NCBI GenBank assembly: GCA_900537185.1
Contig: LS999831.1
Location: 186,001 to 250,000 of the forward strand
DNA: 64,000 bases
Origin: Cytophagales bacterium Alg240-R148
GTDB lineage: Bacteria; Bacteroidota; Bacteroidia; Cytophagales; Cyclobacteriaceae
Reading direction: 5' to 3'
Notes under the pieces: model-generated
Told to the model about the DNA's origin: nothing
What the model saw: only the letters and a program-made list of their open reading frames with translations
The model's database searches: none
Part shown: positions 18,005-27,402 of the stretch, piece after piece
Layout: the number at the start of each line of letters is the position of its first letter
How positions within the stretch are numbered: position 1 is the stretch's first letter
Translations under genes and position numbers: made by a program

Positions 18005-18910
18005 TTAGTATATATCGCTTCTTAACTCAAACTTCTGGTTGTTTTGAAACCAATTCCTAGCTGTTTTAATTGCTTGTTCTTGATCCTCTACCTCTAATAC
18101 GCCTGCACCATTCACTTGCAAAGGAAAGCCCTGTACTACCGGAGCAACATGTTCCAATAAAGGGTAGGCACATACTCCATTCTGGCCTGGACTCTGGTTC
18201 GCGCTTTTACAACCTTTATTTTCACTTTTTATGATTTGAATTAAAAAGCTTACCACTCTTTCGCTCCGAGTATAAAGCATTTTTGGTGCCACTTCATGGA
18301 TGAACTCATCGTTCACTTCAAGTGCCATGGCTTGCATTAATACAGCATTGGCCGCTTGCTCGTCTCCCATTCTGGCTAAGGACAATTGGATTTCCTCCCT
18401 GTCTCTTCCAGTCGCTCGACTCAACTCACTTTCGAGCAAAGGTTTTGCACCATCCGTTTTTAAAAACCCAAGCAAAAGCGCACATGCTCCCTTATTTTGC
18501 CCAGTCCTGAACTCCTCCAACACGGCATGCTGGTGTTTTTCCACAAACTCATTCCGATGGAATAATTTCAAACTTTGCAGACAAAATGCCGACACATCGT
18601 CATCGATATCTTTCAAACCATTTACCAACTGTTCCAAACACATGCTCCTAAACCCGGCTTCGTCGCTGCGCAGCCCCAACTCAAGCAAAAGTTCCAAGCT
18701 TTTTTGGCGTACCAACTCATTGCTGTCTTCACAATAAGGTACAACGGTATTGTAAATTTTATGGCAATTGGCTTTTAAAAGCTGAGCGGGTACTGCAACG
18801 TTTGTTTTATTGCGCACTTGCTCTATGTATCCTTCTACAAGTTCTTGCTCTTGTTGGGCAAAAGCGAAAAAAACAGAAAAACAAAATAAGGAGGTTAGTA
18901 CTTTTGTCAT
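18005..18910 (-). CDS. Secreted HEAT-repeat-like protein
   Basis: 301 residues with a Sec signal peptide (MTKVLTSLFCFSVFFAFAQ, cleavage after AFA-Q). The mature part is almost wholly alpha-helical, with repeated pairs of amphipathic helices such as LVRQKSLELLLELGL and ISAFCLQSLKLF-like segments, spaced about 35-40 residues as in HEAT/armadillo repeats. There are several cysteines in the C-terminal part (SENKGCKSANQ and NGVCAYP) that could form a disulphide in the periplasm. No catalytic motif; a protein-binding scaffold is the likely role. A perfect 11-bp inverted repeat begins at the start codon and extends upstream. Function otherwise unknown. Confidence 0.65.
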   Translation of the reverse strand: MTKVLTSLFCFSVFFAFAQQEQELVEGYIEQVRNKTNVAVPAQLLKANCHKIYNTVVPYCEDSNELVRQKSLELLLELGLRSDEAGFRSMCLEQLVNGLKDIDDDVSAFCLQSLKLFHRNEFVEKHQHAVLEEFRTGQNKGACALLLGFLKTDGAKPLLESELSRATGRDREEIQLSLARMGDEQAANAVLMQAMALEVNDEFIHEVAPKMLYTRSERVVSFLIQIIKSENKGCKSANQSPGQNGVCAYPLLEHVAPVVQGFPLQVNGAGVLEVEDQEQAIKTARNWFQNNQKFELRSDIY

Positions 18911-18947
18911 TGATTAAAAATTAGAACAGAAAAAAGTTTTTAATCAA
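18910..18947. repeat. 11-bp inverted repeat in the leader of the HEAT-like gene
   Basis: TTGATTAAAAA at 18910-18920 and TTTTTAATCAA at 18937-18947 are perfect inverted arms with a 16-nt spacer. The first arm includes the first base of the start codon (on the minus strand), so a leader hairpin would directly block initiation. AT-rich, so chance is possible. Confidence 0.4.
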
Positions 18948-19111
18948 AGCCACTATATAGAAAACACAAATTATAAATAAATTCTGTGAAAACTAAATAT
19001 ATGCCGCTATCTATGAATTTATTACGCCCTATAATTCAGCAGTTTATAAGAATGATGGCTATTATTGGTAAAAAACACCCAATTACTGCTCCTTTGTCCT
19101 TTGCTTCTTTT
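18948..19111. other. Intergenic stretch without a gene
   Basis: AT-rich spacer between two minus-strand genes. The only structure seen is a loose inverted repeat, AATAAATTC (18976-18984) and GAATTTATT (19015-19023). No ORF, tRNA or terminator is evident. Confidence 0.4.
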
Positions 19112-19885
19112 TTAATCCAGCCTTAATACTTCTGTTGGCCCTTCATATCCGGAATAAACACTTTCTCCATTTACTTTTAATGTTTTCAACAATTCTAACA
19201 TTGTAATAAAGTTCTTGTCCATTCCTTTTACACCCGATGAAAGGTGGAGCTCAAGCAACTCGTCCTGGGTTTCAGCAATTATCAGATAATTAGAAAATTT
19301 ATTTGTATTGACACTCACAATATAATTCAAAAAATAATGGCTTCTTTTGGCTCTTTTGAATAAATACCCGCTTTCGTGGGACACCACATGTTCTCCTCTT
19401 AGCTGGTTTCTATACCTACTAAAGTAATTATTTAGATCCACCTTCGTGCCATTCTTTTTAAACCGCTTGATAACAAAAACATCTTCTACAGTAGGATCTT
19501 CACTTTGGTAGCGCGCTTCAAAAGCCTCCTTGGAATCTTTTTTTTCTTCCCATGATGCGGGCATGCTAAAGCTTAATTCTCCGCTTTGATCTGCGACAAT
19601 ATCCCATTCCATTTCAAAACCCATGGCCCGGTTAACTTTATATTTCCATGTTCCTAAGTTTTGTCCTTCCCTTAAATTACCTGCATATAGGGTATCGTTG
19701 TAACGCCCACCGATATAATAATGGCGCTTCGATTCTAATTTACTTAGAAGAGATAAATCAAATTCATGCTGCCATGTACGAAGCCCTCCGTTAAAAATTG
19801 AGTGGTATTCGTATGTATATTCTTTTTTACTTTCACACGCGCCCAAGAAAACCAAACACCCCAATACAACAAACAATCTTTTCAT
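19112..19885 (-). CDS. Hypothetical lipoprotein
   Basis: 257 residues from ATG 19885; a longer in-frame reading upstream to 20029 would bury the signal peptide in the middle, so the shorter start is right. The N-terminus MKRLFVVLGCLVFLGAC is a lipoprotein signal peptide with Cys at position 17. The mature domain is about 240 residues, rich in aromatic and charged residues, with no recognised family and no membrane segment. No close co-directional neighbour: the HEAT-like gene lies about 200 bp downstream and the GH20 gene is divergent. Predicted envelope protein of unknown function. Confidence 0.7.
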   Translation of the reverse strand: MKRLFVVLGCLVFLGACESKKEYTYEYHSIFNGGLRTWQHEFDLSLLSKLESKRHYYIGGRYNDTLYAGNLREGQNLGTWKYKVNRAMGFEMEWDIVADQSGELSFSMPASWEEKKDSKEAFEARYQSEDPTVEDVFVIKRFKKNGTKVDLNNYFSRYRNQLRGEHVVSHESGYLFKRAKRSHYFLNYIVSVNTNKFSNYLIIAETQDELLELHLSSGVKGMDKNFITMLELLKTLKVNGESVYSGYEGPTEVLRLD

Positions 19886-20169
19886 AATCCTCAATTTCAG
19901 TATTTTTATAAGCATCAGCGAATTTAACAAATCCTTTTTATTACCAAAACACGTACCTACAAAATTTCTATGGGTCAGTTGCTTCCTTCCATGGCCCATT
20001 TGGAAAAATTCACCGAACACAATTAGCATTTACACCTTCTTTCATGCATTTCAGCAGTGTTATGCTGTTGTTAAGATATTATTTTTCATATTGATCTACC
20101 CAGCACTTACATTAGGTTAATAGAGAAAACGGTCATCGGTTTTTTACCGGTTTATAACTTAAAAAAAAT
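19886..20169. other. Divergent intergenic region without a gene
   Basis: 284 bp between the lipoprotein and GH20 genes. A short hairpin CGGT-TTTTT-ACCG at 20137-20149 lies about 20 bp before the GH20 ATG. No convincing TTTG/TAnnTTTG promoter was found on either strand, although both genes must be transcribed from here. Confidence 0.4.
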
Positions 20170-22482
20170 ATGAAAATGCGTCCTATTTACTGTTTGGTGT
20201 TGGTACTTTTTATACTTAGTTGCACAGAAAAATCAACTGTCCCATCTTACAATACTGGTATTAACATAACGCCAAAGCCCAATTCCATTCAACTTTTGGA
20301 TGGTGGGTTTGAATTCAATAAAAACAGTACTATTGTTTTAAACACAGAGTCAGCTCGACCCATTGCCACCTTATTAAATTCAAAATTGATAACAAGCAAC
20401 GGGTTGGAATTGCCAATTATAATCTCAAAGGAACCCAAAGACGGCAGTGTATTTTTTGAATTGGACTCCATGTCGGCCCTACCAATGGAAGGGTACGAAT
20501 TAAATTCGAATACAAATAATATTACCATTAAAGCAAGTACCCACCGCGGTCTTTTTTATGGCGCCCAAACTTTATTGCAGCTGCTTCCAGCTGAAATCGA
20601 ATCCAAACATAAAGCCAATAGTCCGTTAACAGTGCCCAATGTAGCCATTTCCGATGCGCCTAGTTTAAAATGGAGGGGTATGATGCTCGATGTTGGTCGA
20701 CACTTTCTATCCATCGAATTCATAAAAAAACAATTAGATGTAATGGCCATGTACAAATTGAATAAATTTCATTGGCACCTCACGGAAGACCAAGGGTGGA
20801 GAATAGAAATAAAAAAATACCCAGAGTTGACCGCAATGGGTTCTACTAGAATTGAATCCAATGGCACCACCCACCAAGGTTATTACACCCAAGAAGAAAT
20901 CAAAGAAGTCGTTGCTTATGCCAAAGAAAGACACATAGATGTAATTCCGGAGATAGAAATGCCAGGACATGCACTTGCCGCCATTGCCGCTTTCCCTGAA
21001 TTATCTTGCACGGAAGAACACCACACCCCAAGAATTATATGGGGAGTAGAAGAACACATATTTTGTGCAGGAAAAGAGGGAACCTTTACTTTCATAGAAA
21101 ATGTGCTGGATGAAGTAATCGCCTTGTTTCCCTATGAATACATCCACATCGGAGGAGATGAAGCACCAAAACACCAATGGGAAAAATGCTCTCTTTGTCA
21201 ATCCAGAATAAATTCAGAAAATTTAACCTCAGAAAATGAGCTCCAAGGGTATTTTGTTCGAAGAGTCGAAGACTTGCTTAAATCCAAAAACAAAAAAATG
21301 ATCGGTTGGGATGAGATCTTAGAGGGAGGTGTTTCAGAAACCGCCAGCATCATGAGTTGGAGAGGGGAAGAAGGAGGTATTTCGGCTGCCAACAAAGGCA
21401 ACGACGTAATTATGACGCCAGCTAAATACACCTATTTAAATTTTTATCAAGGCGATTACAAAGTACTCCCTATTGCATTTGGCAGTTATATTTCTACCGA
21501 AACATTATACGAATACAATCCAATTCCAGATGCAATACATGCGGACAAAAAAGAACACATTTTAGGGGCTCAATGCAACCTCTGGACGGAATACATTTAT
21601 GCGGACAGCATGGCTGAAAACCAACTTTACCCACGTCTCTTGGCACTAGCAGAAACTACATGGACCAACGCTGAACAAAAAGATTACAACGACTTTAAAA
21701 GAAGGCTGGCCAATCAGTATGTACGCCTAGATGGGCATGCAATAGACTATTTTATTCCATACCCAGAAGGAGGAAGCAACCATGTGGCATTCACAGATTC
21801 AGTAGCTCTGCACTTCACCACACCGCTTCCAGTTGCCAAAATGGTATATACTACAGACGGCAGCAACCCTTCAATTGGTTCTGCAACCTACACAGACACT
21901 TTAACATTCCGAGCATCTACGGAGCTCAAGATAGCCGCAGTATTGGCTAGCAACAAAATGGGACCTATAAGAACCATCAACATTGAACAGCAAAGTTTAC
22001 TTCCAGCCCACACCGTTAAGAACGCCCAGCCAGGGTTAAAAAGCAAATCGGCATACGGTAAGTTCTTGACAATAAAAGACCTGGATCAAACCAACGAATG
22101 GAAGAACGGAACGGTGGACTCCATTGAACAAGCCAATACCACACTAAATTGGGGGCATTATATAGATGAAAATAATTTCAGAGCTGTTCAACTTACTGGA
22201 TACATCAATTTGGAAAATGACGGTGTATATTATTTCTCATCAGACCAAGAGCAGGTTTGGATAGCAGACAAACTCATTGTAGACAATAACGAAGAAATTA
22301 AAAGGCATTCTCGAAAAGATGGTGCTATTGCGTTGGCGAAGGGGAAACACCCTTTAAAACTACTCTATTTTAACAATATATATGGAGGTTGGGCTTCGGA
22401 CTGGAACACTGTTGAGTTGCGATACAGACATGAATCAGACTCAGTTTTCCATACCGTTGGTGCACCGATGTTAAGTTATTAA
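20170..22482 (+). CDS. Beta-N-acetylhexosaminidase, GH20, lipoprotein
   Basis: 770 residues with a lipobox (LFILSC, Cys18). Domains in order: N-terminal GH20b alpha/beta domain (about 30-160), catalytic TIM barrel (about 165-510) with substrate motif HWHLTEDQGW and the catalytic Asp330-Glu331 pair in HIGGDEAPK, then a beta-sandwich-like region (PVAKMVYTTDGSNPSIG, chitobiase C-terminal type, about 545-610) and a C-terminal PA14-like region (GYINLENDGVYYFSSDQE, about 675-760). Removes terminal GlcNAc/GalNAc from glycans in the periplasm or at the cell surface; it could feed chitin use or murein recycling. It has its own terminator and no operon partner. Confidence 0.94.
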   Translation: MKMRPIYCLVLVLFILSCTEKSTVPSYNTGINITPKPNSIQLLDGGFEFNKNSTIVLNTESARPIATLLNSKLITSNGLELPIIISKEPKDGSVFFELDSMSALPMEGYELNSNTNNITIKASTHRGLFYGAQTLLQLLPAEIESKHKANSPLTVPNVAISDAPSLKWRGMMLDVGRHFLSIEFIKKQLDVMAMYKLNKFHWHLTEDQGWRIEIKKYPELTAMGSTRIESNGTTHQGYYTQEEIKEVVAYAKERHIDVIPEIEMPGHALAAIAAFPELSCTEEHHTPRIIWGVEEHIFCAGKEGTFTFIENVLDEVIALFPYEYIHIGGDEAPKHQWEKCSLCQSRINSENLTSENELQGYFVRRVEDLLKSKNKKMIGWDEILEGGVSETASIMSWRGEEGGISAANKGNDVIMTPAKYTYLNFYQGDYKVLPIAFGSYISTETLYEYNPIPDAIHADKKEHILGAQCNLWTEYIYADSMAENQLYPRLLALAETTWTNAEQKDYNDFKRRLANQYVRLDGHAIDYFIPYPEGGSNHVAFTDSVALHFTTPLPVAKMVYTTDGSNPSIGSATYTDTLTFRASTELKIAAVLASNKMGPIRTINIEQQSLLPAHTVKNAQPGLKSKSAYGKFLTIKDLDQTNEWKNGTVDSIEQANTTLNWGHYIDENNFRAVQLTGYINLENDGVYYFSSDQEQVWIADKLIVDNNEEIKRHSRKDGAIALAKGKHPLKLLYFNNIYGGWASDWNTVELRYRHESDSVFHTVGAPMLSY

Positions 22483-22500
22483 ACAAATATTTTTCAGTAA

Positions 22501-22531
22501 AAAAGGGCCTTTGAATATCAAAGGCCCTTTT
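22501..22531. terminator. Intrinsic terminator after the GH20 gene
   Basis: Perfect 14-bp stem, arms 22501-22514 and 22518-22531, loop ATA, followed by T-run on the plus strand; A-run before it makes it potentially bidirectional. Confidence 0.85.
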
Positions 22532-22557
22532 TTTAATTCGTTTTTTTTAGACAAAAA

Positions 22558-22582
22558 AAAAGCTGCAAAAAATGCAGCTTTT
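22558..22582 (-). terminator. Intrinsic terminator of the tRNA-Val transcript
   Basis: Perfect 9-bp stem, AAAAGCTGC (22558-22566) and GCAGCTTTT (22574-22582), 7-nt loop; the minus strand continues into eight T. It starts 6 bp past the tRNA 3' end. Confidence 0.8.
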
Positions 22583-22587
22583 AGGTG

Positions 22588-22662
22588 TGGGCGCTGAGGG
22601 ATTCGAACCCCCGACCCCCTCGGTGTAAACGAGGTGCTCTGAACCAACTGAGCTAAGCGCCC
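22588..22662 (-). tRNA. tRNA-Val (anticodon TAC)
   Basis: 75 nt on the minus strand. Acceptor stem GGGCGCT pairs with AGCGCCC, with discriminator base A. The D arm AGCTCAGTTGGTTCAGAGC, the anticodon stem-loop CCTCG-TTTACAC-CGAGG with anticodon TAC, and the T arm GGGGGTTCGAATCCC (T-psi-C loop) are all readable. CCA is not encoded. A variable loop of normal short length is present. It reads GUA/GUG and other Val codons by wobble. No integrated element or duplicated 3' end was seen beside it. Confidence 0.96.
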
Positions 22663-22843
22663 TGGTAATTTTGTTAACTCGATTGCTAACGGGATGACAA
22701 AGGTATAAACAAAAATATTATATGCAAATTGTACCTTCATTTTTTTAAAATTTTTTTTCAAAGGCATGAAAAACATACAAAGCTTACTTAAAATATCGTT
22801 TTCAAGTTATTAATTGTGGACTTATTTTTAACTTGTTCTCGTT

Positions 22844-25312
22844 TTGAACTTCAAGCACCTTATAAAAAAAATTGGATTCTATTCTTTCCTGCTTGCCCTA
22901 GTATTGTTGGTAAGTGGTACAGTGGCTCTATACCTATACAAAGACAGAATCATCAACCAAGTGGTACGGGAGTTGAACAAAGCACTGTTGGTACCAGTCG
23001 ACGTTGAAAAAATTGACATAGAGCCTTTCCAACATTTTCCTAAGGTTGCGGTTTCATTCGAGAAGGTTTTCATAAAAGACCCTTTGTTAACTTCAGCAGA
23101 CACCTTGTTGGCGGCTAAAAAAATCTCCCTTTTATTTTCAATAGTGGATATTTGGGAAGGCGAAAATTCTTTTGAAAATATTGTAATCGAAAATGGACAG
23201 GTCAATTTATCTGTCAATAAAAAAGGACTACGCAACTTCAACATTCTTAAGAAGGAACCCTCCTCTGGAGAACCTTCCAGTTTTAACCTGAAATCCATCT
23301 CCATTAAAAACGTTGCGTTCAACTGGACCGATGCCACTAGAAATAGCCATTACAAACTTCATTTGAATGCCATCGGTGCCGGGTTATTTGTAACGGAAAA
23401 AAGTGTGAAGATAGAAGCAAGGGGAGGGCTCTTTGCACATTTTATGAAAACAGGTCAGAACGTTTTCCTGTCCGACAAAAACATTGCCATCAACAACCGC
23501 ATTACATTTGAATTGGGGCAGCAAAAAATGGACATTCACCCAGGGGAAATAAAAATCAACGAAGTGCAATTTTTGTTGGGAGGGTTTTATCAATTTAGTA
23601 CCCCATCGCTTGTAGACATTACCTTGCAGGCAGAAAAGACGAACCTGAATGAAATTATTTCCTTACTACCAGAAAACACACAGCCTGCTCTTTCAAGTTA
23701 TAACAGCGATGGAGGCCTATACTTCACGCTTCAATTAAAAGGGCCTTTGGGTCCAAAGCAACATCCTAGCCTGGACGTATCCTTTGGCTTCATCAACGCC
23801 CGTTTGTACCATCCAGATTACGATGTCCAACTCAACAAAATAAACCTCACAGGCAACTACCATTTGTCCAATTTAGGAAGCCCCACATCAGGAAGTTTAA
23901 GCTTAGAAAACTGTAGTGGTATTTTAAACGGAGAATCTTTCAGCGGCTATTTAAAAGTGGCAGATTTTAAAACCCCATTTATGGATTTTAAATATGAGGG
24001 GTTAATTGATTTGCATTCCATTTTACAATTCTACCCTATTGAAGGCATAAAAGCGGCAGGTGGAAAAATAGACTTGGACATTTCGGTCAAAGGCAGAGTA
24101 GAAGATTTGAAAAAGAAACAAACTGTTCAGAGAATATCTACCTCTGGTGAAATAGAATTAATTGGAGTCCATGTTGCCCATGAAAACCTTTTGCCTATTG
24201 ACCAGCTCTCTGGAAGTTTAATTTTCAACAAAAACGACTTGGCCATTAGCAACTTAAAAGGGAATTATGGTGCGAGCGATTTCCTTTTGAATGGTTTTTT
24301 CAGGAACATCATATCTTTCATTTTATTCGAAAACCAGCCGCTAGGGATAGAAGCGGACATGCAATCTTCCTTTTTAGATGTTGATGAGTTATTAGCTAAA
24401 AGCAGCAACAATAGTAACGAATACAGCTTCTCGATTTCACCTCATTTAATTCTAGACTTCAATTGTAACATTGACCAATTACAATTCAGAAGGTTTACCG
24501 CCAGTAACATCAGTGGAGATTTAAAAGTTAAAAAACAAAAGGCTGCTTCTAAAAATATTAAATTCGAAAGTATTGGCGGTTTGGTGAATTTATCTGCCTT
24601 GGTCAATGCTTCTCTACCAAAAGCAATTGCAATCAGCTCCAATGCAACTATGTATGACATTAATATAGATAGCGCTTTTTATGTTTTTGAAAATTTCCAT
24701 CAAGACTTTTTATTGGACAATAATTTAAGTGGTCAAATTAATGCCAACGTGAGCTCTAGCTTCTACCTAAGCAACCAACTGAATTTGATCCCATCTTCTT
24801 TAACAGCAGATATCAGTACCAGCATTCACAATGGAGAACTCAACAACTTTGAACCTTTGCAAAGGTTGAATAAATTCTTAGATGGCGATGGCCTAAAACG
24901 GTTGCGTTTTTCTGAAATCCAAAACAACATCCATATTGAAAAAGGTATTATATACCTCCCAGAAATGAACATTAGCACCAATGTCACTTCTTTAACCATA
25001 GGTGGCACCCATGCATTTGACAACAACATCAACTATCGGATTATCACCCCAGTAAAAGGGAAGAAAAAAAGAGACAAAGATGCAGCTTTTGGAGCCATTG
25101 AGTCGGATGGAAATGGCAGAAGTATGCTGTTTTTAAAAATTACCGGTACAACAGACAACTACCAAATAAGCTACGACACAGAATCGGTGAAAAAGAAAAT
25201 TATGTCTGACCTCAAAAAAGAGGTTACCGAACTCAAAGATGCTTTTAAGAACAAACAAAAAGAGACAGAGCCAGACATTGAATTGGACGATGATGATTAT
25301 TTCGATTGGTAG
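22844..25312 (+). CDS. AsmA-like envelope protein
   Basis: 822 residues starting at a TTG (no in-frame ATG near it). Basic N-terminus followed by a single membrane helix (FYSFLLALVLLVSGTVALYLY, about 12-32), then a long periplasmic part of beta strands. The start of the mature part, LLVPVDVEKIDIEPFQHFPKV, is the typical AsmA/DUF748 opening, and the repeated short strand pattern continues to the C-terminus, with a final AsmA_2-like domain. Relatives in E. coli (AsmA, TamB, YhdP) bridge inner and outer membrane and carry phospholipids; the same is inferred here. The C-terminus is strongly acidic (ELDDDDYFDW). Convergent with the DUF2461 gene, one base between the stops. Confidence 0.82.
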   Translation: MNFKHLIKKIGFYSFLLALVLLVSGTVALYLYKDRIINQVVRELNKALLVPVDVEKIDIEPFQHFPKVAVSFEKVFIKDPLLTSADTLLAAKKISLLFSIVDIWEGENSFENIVIENGQVNLSVNKKGLRNFNILKKEPSSGEPSSFNLKSISIKNVAFNWTDATRNSHYKLHLNAIGAGLFVTEKSVKIEARGGLFAHFMKTGQNVFLSDKNIAINNRITFELGQQKMDIHPGEIKINEVQFLLGGFYQFSTPSLVDITLQAEKTNLNEIISLLPENTQPALSSYNSDGGLYFTLQLKGPLGPKQHPSLDVSFGFINARLYHPDYDVQLNKINLTGNYHLSNLGSPTSGSLSLENCSGILNGESFSGYLKVADFKTPFMDFKYEGLIDLHSILQFYPIEGIKAAGGKIDLDISVKGRVEDLKKKQTVQRISTSGEIELIGVHVAHENLLPIDQLSGSLIFNKNDLAISNLKGNYGASDFLLNGFFRNIISFILFENQPLGIEADMQSSFLDVDELLAKSSNNSNEYSFSISPHLILDFNCNIDQLQFRRFTASNISGDLKVKKQKAASKNIKFESIGGLVNLSALVNASLPKAIAISSNATMYDINIDSAFYVFENFHQDFLLDNNLSGQINANVSSSFYLSNQLNLIPSSLTADISTSIHNGELNNFEPLQRLNKFLDGDGLKRLRFSEIQNNIHIEKGIIYLPEMNISTNVTSLTIGGTHAFDNNINYRIITPVKGKKKRDKDAAFGAIESDGNGRSMLFLKITGTTDNYQISYDTESVKKKIMSDLKKEVTELKDAFKNKQKETEPDIELDDDDYFDW

Positions 25313-25313
25313 T

Positions 25314-25973
25314 TTATGAAACTGCTACATTCAAAAAATCAATAAATCCGTGCATGGTCTTAAAATCTTTTTTTATAGTTTCCGTAAAATCCCCTTTTAA
25401 AACTGCTTTGTCTTCTACTTTGTGCAAAACCAAAAAACTTTTCATTTTCAACATCTCAATAGAAGGGTGGTCTTCAGCATATCCCTTTGGAGCGCGCTTC
25501 AACTTATCCCCTTCAATGGTGCCAAATGTGCTTTTAAACGCTTTTTCGTTTACGATCTTTGCCAATTCGGAGGCATTGTAATCAATCTCCTGCCTTATTT
25601 TAGCCAGTTTGGAGGATTCTGGCATGTGCATGCCACCTGCAATGAAAGATTCATTTCCAGGCTGAAGATGAAAATAATACCCTGCATTACCCGTTTTTTT
25701 ACCACCTGGTACAATGTAAACACCAAAATTATTTTTATACGGGCTTTTGTCTTTGCTGAAGCGTATGTCTCTATTAATCCTAAAAATTGCTTTTTTAGGA
25801 TCCAACCCTTCGATATCCGGGTTAAATTTTGATACTGAATCAATCAGATCTGTAGCAAGCCCTATGAATTCTTGTCGTGCGGCTTGGTACGATGGTTTGT
25901 TGGCATCCATCCAATCTTTGTTGTTGTTTTTTTGAAGTTGCCCTAAAAAGTTCAGACACATTTTAAAATCCAT
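25314..25973 (-). CDS. DUF2461 (TIGR02453) family protein
   Basis: 219 residues. Conserved family features are visible: NNKDWMDANKPSYQAARQEF near the N-terminus, the RINRDIRFSKDKSPYKNNF motif with many basic and aromatic residues, and GYYFHLQPGNESFIAGGMHMP. No signal peptide or membrane helix, so cytosolic. The family occurs widely in Bacteroidota and has no established role. The gene is followed on the plus strand by the AsmA-like stop with a single base between stop codons; murF follows upstream on the same strand after 55 bp. Family call firm, function unknown. Confidence 0.88.
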   Translation of the reverse strand: MDFKMCLNFLGQLQKNNNKDWMDANKPSYQAARQEFIGLATDLIDSVSKFNPDIEGLDPKKAIFRINRDIRFSKDKSPYKNNFGVYIVPGGKKTGNAGYYFHLQPGNESFIAGGMHMPESSKLAKIRQEIDYNASELAKIVNEKAFKSTFGTIEGDKLKRAPKGYAEDHPSIEMLKMKSFLVLHKVEDKAVLKGDFTETIKKDFKTMHGFIDFLNVAVS

Positions 25974-26028
25974 AGTTGCTTTGTAGTTAATTGTTTTATA
26001 CTCCTTATAATAGTACGAAATTTATCCG

Positions 26029-27312
26029 TTAAAGATACGCCAACAAAGACTCCAAAGCCATGCCCCGAGACCCTTTGATTAAAACCAAAGTACCTGGTTC
26101 TAAGGTTAAGTTTTGAAGGTATTCTACAGCGGTTTCTTTTTCTTTAAAAAACTGCCCATTAGGACAGGCCTTTTTAGCATGCTGAAAATCTGGCCCTATC
26201 AATATCGCTTCATCTAGTTGCATGGAACCAACAAGGCTGCCAATGGCTTGGTGTTCTTTGGCGCTTTCACTACCCAATTCAAACATATCCCCTAACACCA
26301 GCACTTTGTGTTCTGCTTCCATAGAATCTATGTTTCGAATAGCAGCTTCCATGGACGAGGGGTTGGCATTGTAGGCATCTAGCACCACTTTTAGACCAGA
26401 TTTCTCAAGTACTTGCGACCTGTTATTATCCGACTTGTACGAAGCAATCGCTTGGCAGGCTGCCAAGTGGTCTACTTCAAAATATTTTCCAACTGCTAAT
26501 GCAGTTGCGATATTTAGAAAATTGTACGCCCCTAAAATATGGGTTTCTACTTCTCTGCCTTCAAAAGACTCAAACCGAACATAGGGATTTGCCGACAGCA
26601 AGGTACAAGGAGCAAAACTATCTTTGTGGGGGTAATACAACGGGTTTTTCATTCTCTTGGACATGTTCATGAGCACTTCGTCCAATTGATTTACCCAAAT
26701 TACGCCTCTATTTTGAATTAGGTAGTGGTACAATTCACTTTTAGTGCGGATGATATTCTCAAAACCACCAAATTCGCCCAAATGGGCTCGCCCAATATTG
26801 GTTATTAACCCGTGGGTGGGCTCCGCGATAGCACATAATTCTGCTATGTCCCCAACATGGTTGGCGCCCATTTCAATAATAGCCAATTCGGTAGACTCCT
26901 TTATGCTAAGCAGAGTAAGGGGCACTCCTATGTGGTTGTTCAAATTGCCGACGGTAGCAACAACATTAAGTTTAGTAGACAAAACATGGTGCATCAATTC
27001 TTTTGTGGTGGTTTTACCATTGCTTCCAGTTATCGCTACAATCGGAATATTCATTTGCCTTCTGTGGCTAGTTGCAAGCTCCTGGAGTGCTTTCAGTCCA
27101 TTTTCCACCACTAGATAACGATCGTCTTTTTTGTAATGGGGCTCATCAATCACTACCGCCACCGCACCGCGCTCCAATGCTGCATCGGCATAGGCATTGC
27201 CGTTGAAATTATCTCCCTTTAAAGCAAAAAACAGGTTGTTCTTTTCAACTTTTCTGGTATCTGTAGAGATGCCTGTACTATTTAAGAATATACCGTATAA
27301 ACTTTCATTCAT
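26029..27312 (-). CDS. murF: UDP-MurNAc-tripeptide--D-alanyl-D-alanine ligase
   Basis: 428 residues from ATG 27312; a longer reading to 27474 would add a poor N-terminal extension and overlaps the neighbouring promoter region. ATP-dependent addition of D-Ala-D-Ala to UDP-MurNAc-tripeptide, the last cytosolic step of the murein precursor. Domains: N-terminal substrate domain (STDTRKVEKNNLFFALKG), central Mur ligase domain with P-loop ITGSNGKTTTKE and the ELAIIEMGANHVGDI metal region, and C-terminal domain with DAYNANPSSM and VLGDMFELG. Not in a dcw cluster; it lies alone between DUF2461 and a divergent T9SS cargo gene. Confidence 0.95.
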   Translation of the reverse strand: MNESLYGIFLNSTGISTDTRKVEKNNLFFALKGDNFNGNAYADAALERGAVAVVIDEPHYKKDDRYLVVENGLKALQELATSHRRQMNIPIVAITGSNGKTTTKELMHHVLSTKLNVVATVGNLNNHIGVPLTLLSIKESTELAIIEMGANHVGDIAELCAIAEPTHGLITNIGRAHLGEFGGFENIIRTKSELYHYLIQNRGVIWVNQLDEVLMNMSKRMKNPLYYPHKDSFAPCTLLSANPYVRFESFEGREVETHILGAYNFLNIATALAVGKYFEVDHLAACQAIASYKSDNNRSQVLEKSGLKVVLDAYNANPSSMEAAIRNIDSMEAEHKVLVLGDMFELGSESAKEHQAIGSLVGSMQLDEAILIGPDFQHAKKACPNGQFFKEKETAVEYLQNLTLEPGTLVLIKGSRGMALESLLAYL

Positions 27313-27402
27313 GTTTGTCAAATTATAGATGAATTTAAATTTATATTTTAACATAGAAAATAAAATGTATTCACTAATTTGATTTTTATTTAAAAGTTGC
27401 CC

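Noticed and set aside
22588-22662. tRNA-Val as an integration site of a mobile element
   Set aside because: No integrase, duplicated tRNA end or foreign-looking genes beside it.
27318-27382. TCAAATTA / TAATTTGA inverted pair between murF and the T9SS gene
   Set aside because: Eight AT-rich bases with a 49-nt spacer are too likely by chance, and the boxes miss the promoter pattern by one base.
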